64,000 nucleotides of DNA from Bdellovibrionales bacterium GWA2_49_15 (GTDB lineage: Bacteria; Bdellovibrionota; Bacteriovoracia; Bacteriovoracales; Bacteriovoracaceae): assembly GCA_001769855.1 (NCBI GenBank), contig MEPP01000008.1, positions 29,329-93,328 of the forward strand. Reading direction: 5' to 3'. Position 1 is the first letter of the stretch, and each line of letters opens with the position of its first letter. Positions 63,970 through 64,000 of this stretch are shown here, in pieces. The notes beneath the pieces were generated by a model, which had not been told where the DNA came from, did not search any database, and saw only the letters and a list, made by a program, of their open reading frames with translations. A program made the translations under genes and the position numbers.

Positions 63970-64000
63970 ATGAGACAGAAAAACAAAGAGTTAGAACAGC
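63970..64000 (+). CDS. start of a gene cut by window edge
   Basis: An ATG at 63970 follows GGAGGGG by about eight bases and encodes MRQKNKELEQ before the window ends. Only ten residues are visible. The ribosome-binding site is strong, and it lies in line with the small membrane protein gene. Confidence 0.5.
   Translation, partial: MRQKNKELEQ

Overview
The window is a densely packed stretch of a Gram-negative bacterial chromosome. Many genes overlap by 1-4 bases (ATGA, TAATG, TGATG), intergenic gaps are short, and several convergent pairs share stop-codon bases. Lipoproteins, Sec-exported proteins, multihaem c-type cytochromes, receiver-PilZ proteins, a TRAP transporter with a TatT component, and a cbb3 oxidase encoded beside a bc-type complex suggest a Bdellovibrionota or related 'delta'-type bacterium. 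That placement is inferred from gene content, without a phylogenetic marker. No rRNA, intact tRNA or CRISPR array was seen.

Layout. 1-3.7 kb: secreted proteins and a three-gene operon holding a trihaem c7-like cytochrome fused to leucine-rich repeats, a small trihaem cytochrome, and a conserved exported protein with a paralogue at 25.8 kb. 3.7-6.9 kb: an Hpt protein, two receiver-PilZ proteins and a subtilisin-like protease. 7-12.7 kb: TypA, a MazG-like protein, a TauE-like permease, a MurG-like enzyme and a GltB-like FMN protein. 12.7-16.4 kb: TRAP operon (TatT, DctP, DctQ, DctM). 16.5-18.7 kb: feoAB. 18.8-25.8 kb: a probable reductive pyrimidine or hydantoin catabolic locus (NCS1 permease, MMSDH-type dehydrogenase, dihydropyrimidinase, PreA-like dehydrogenase) divergent from an AGXT2-type aminotransferase. 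25.8-35.6 kb: mixed envelope proteins, a hydrolase and a degenerate HD-GYP regulator.

35.7-46.4 kb is one long minus-strand operon for a respiratory chain: GltD-like flavoprotein/ferredoxin, CcoS, Rieske protein, cytochrome b, a heptahaem cytochrome, CcoN, CcoO, a 50-residue one-helix protein, a SafE-like membrane protein and the CcoI copper ATPase. No cytochrome c1 or CcoP is encoded, so the heptahaem protein probably links the bc-like part to the oxidase. 46.6-50.1 kb: an HD-GYP protein, a receiver and a 544-residue protein that may contain pseudo-receivers. 50.2-56.5 kb: two divergent envelope operons, one with a divergent PEP-synthase-like protein, a Tyr/Gly/Pro-rich secreted protein and an ankyrin protein, the other with a beta-propeller, a small Ig-like protein and a barrel protein.

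56.5-64 kb is AT-rich and looks accessory. It holds a Fic protein behind two matched inverted repeats, an HTH-STAS-ATPase/DUF4325 pair behind four spaced direct repeats, a large ankyrin/SH3 lipoprotein, and a membrane-anchored HTH protein divergent from a small membrane protein. Two 15-base repeats resembling a tRNA 3' end bracket the Fic/ATPase section.
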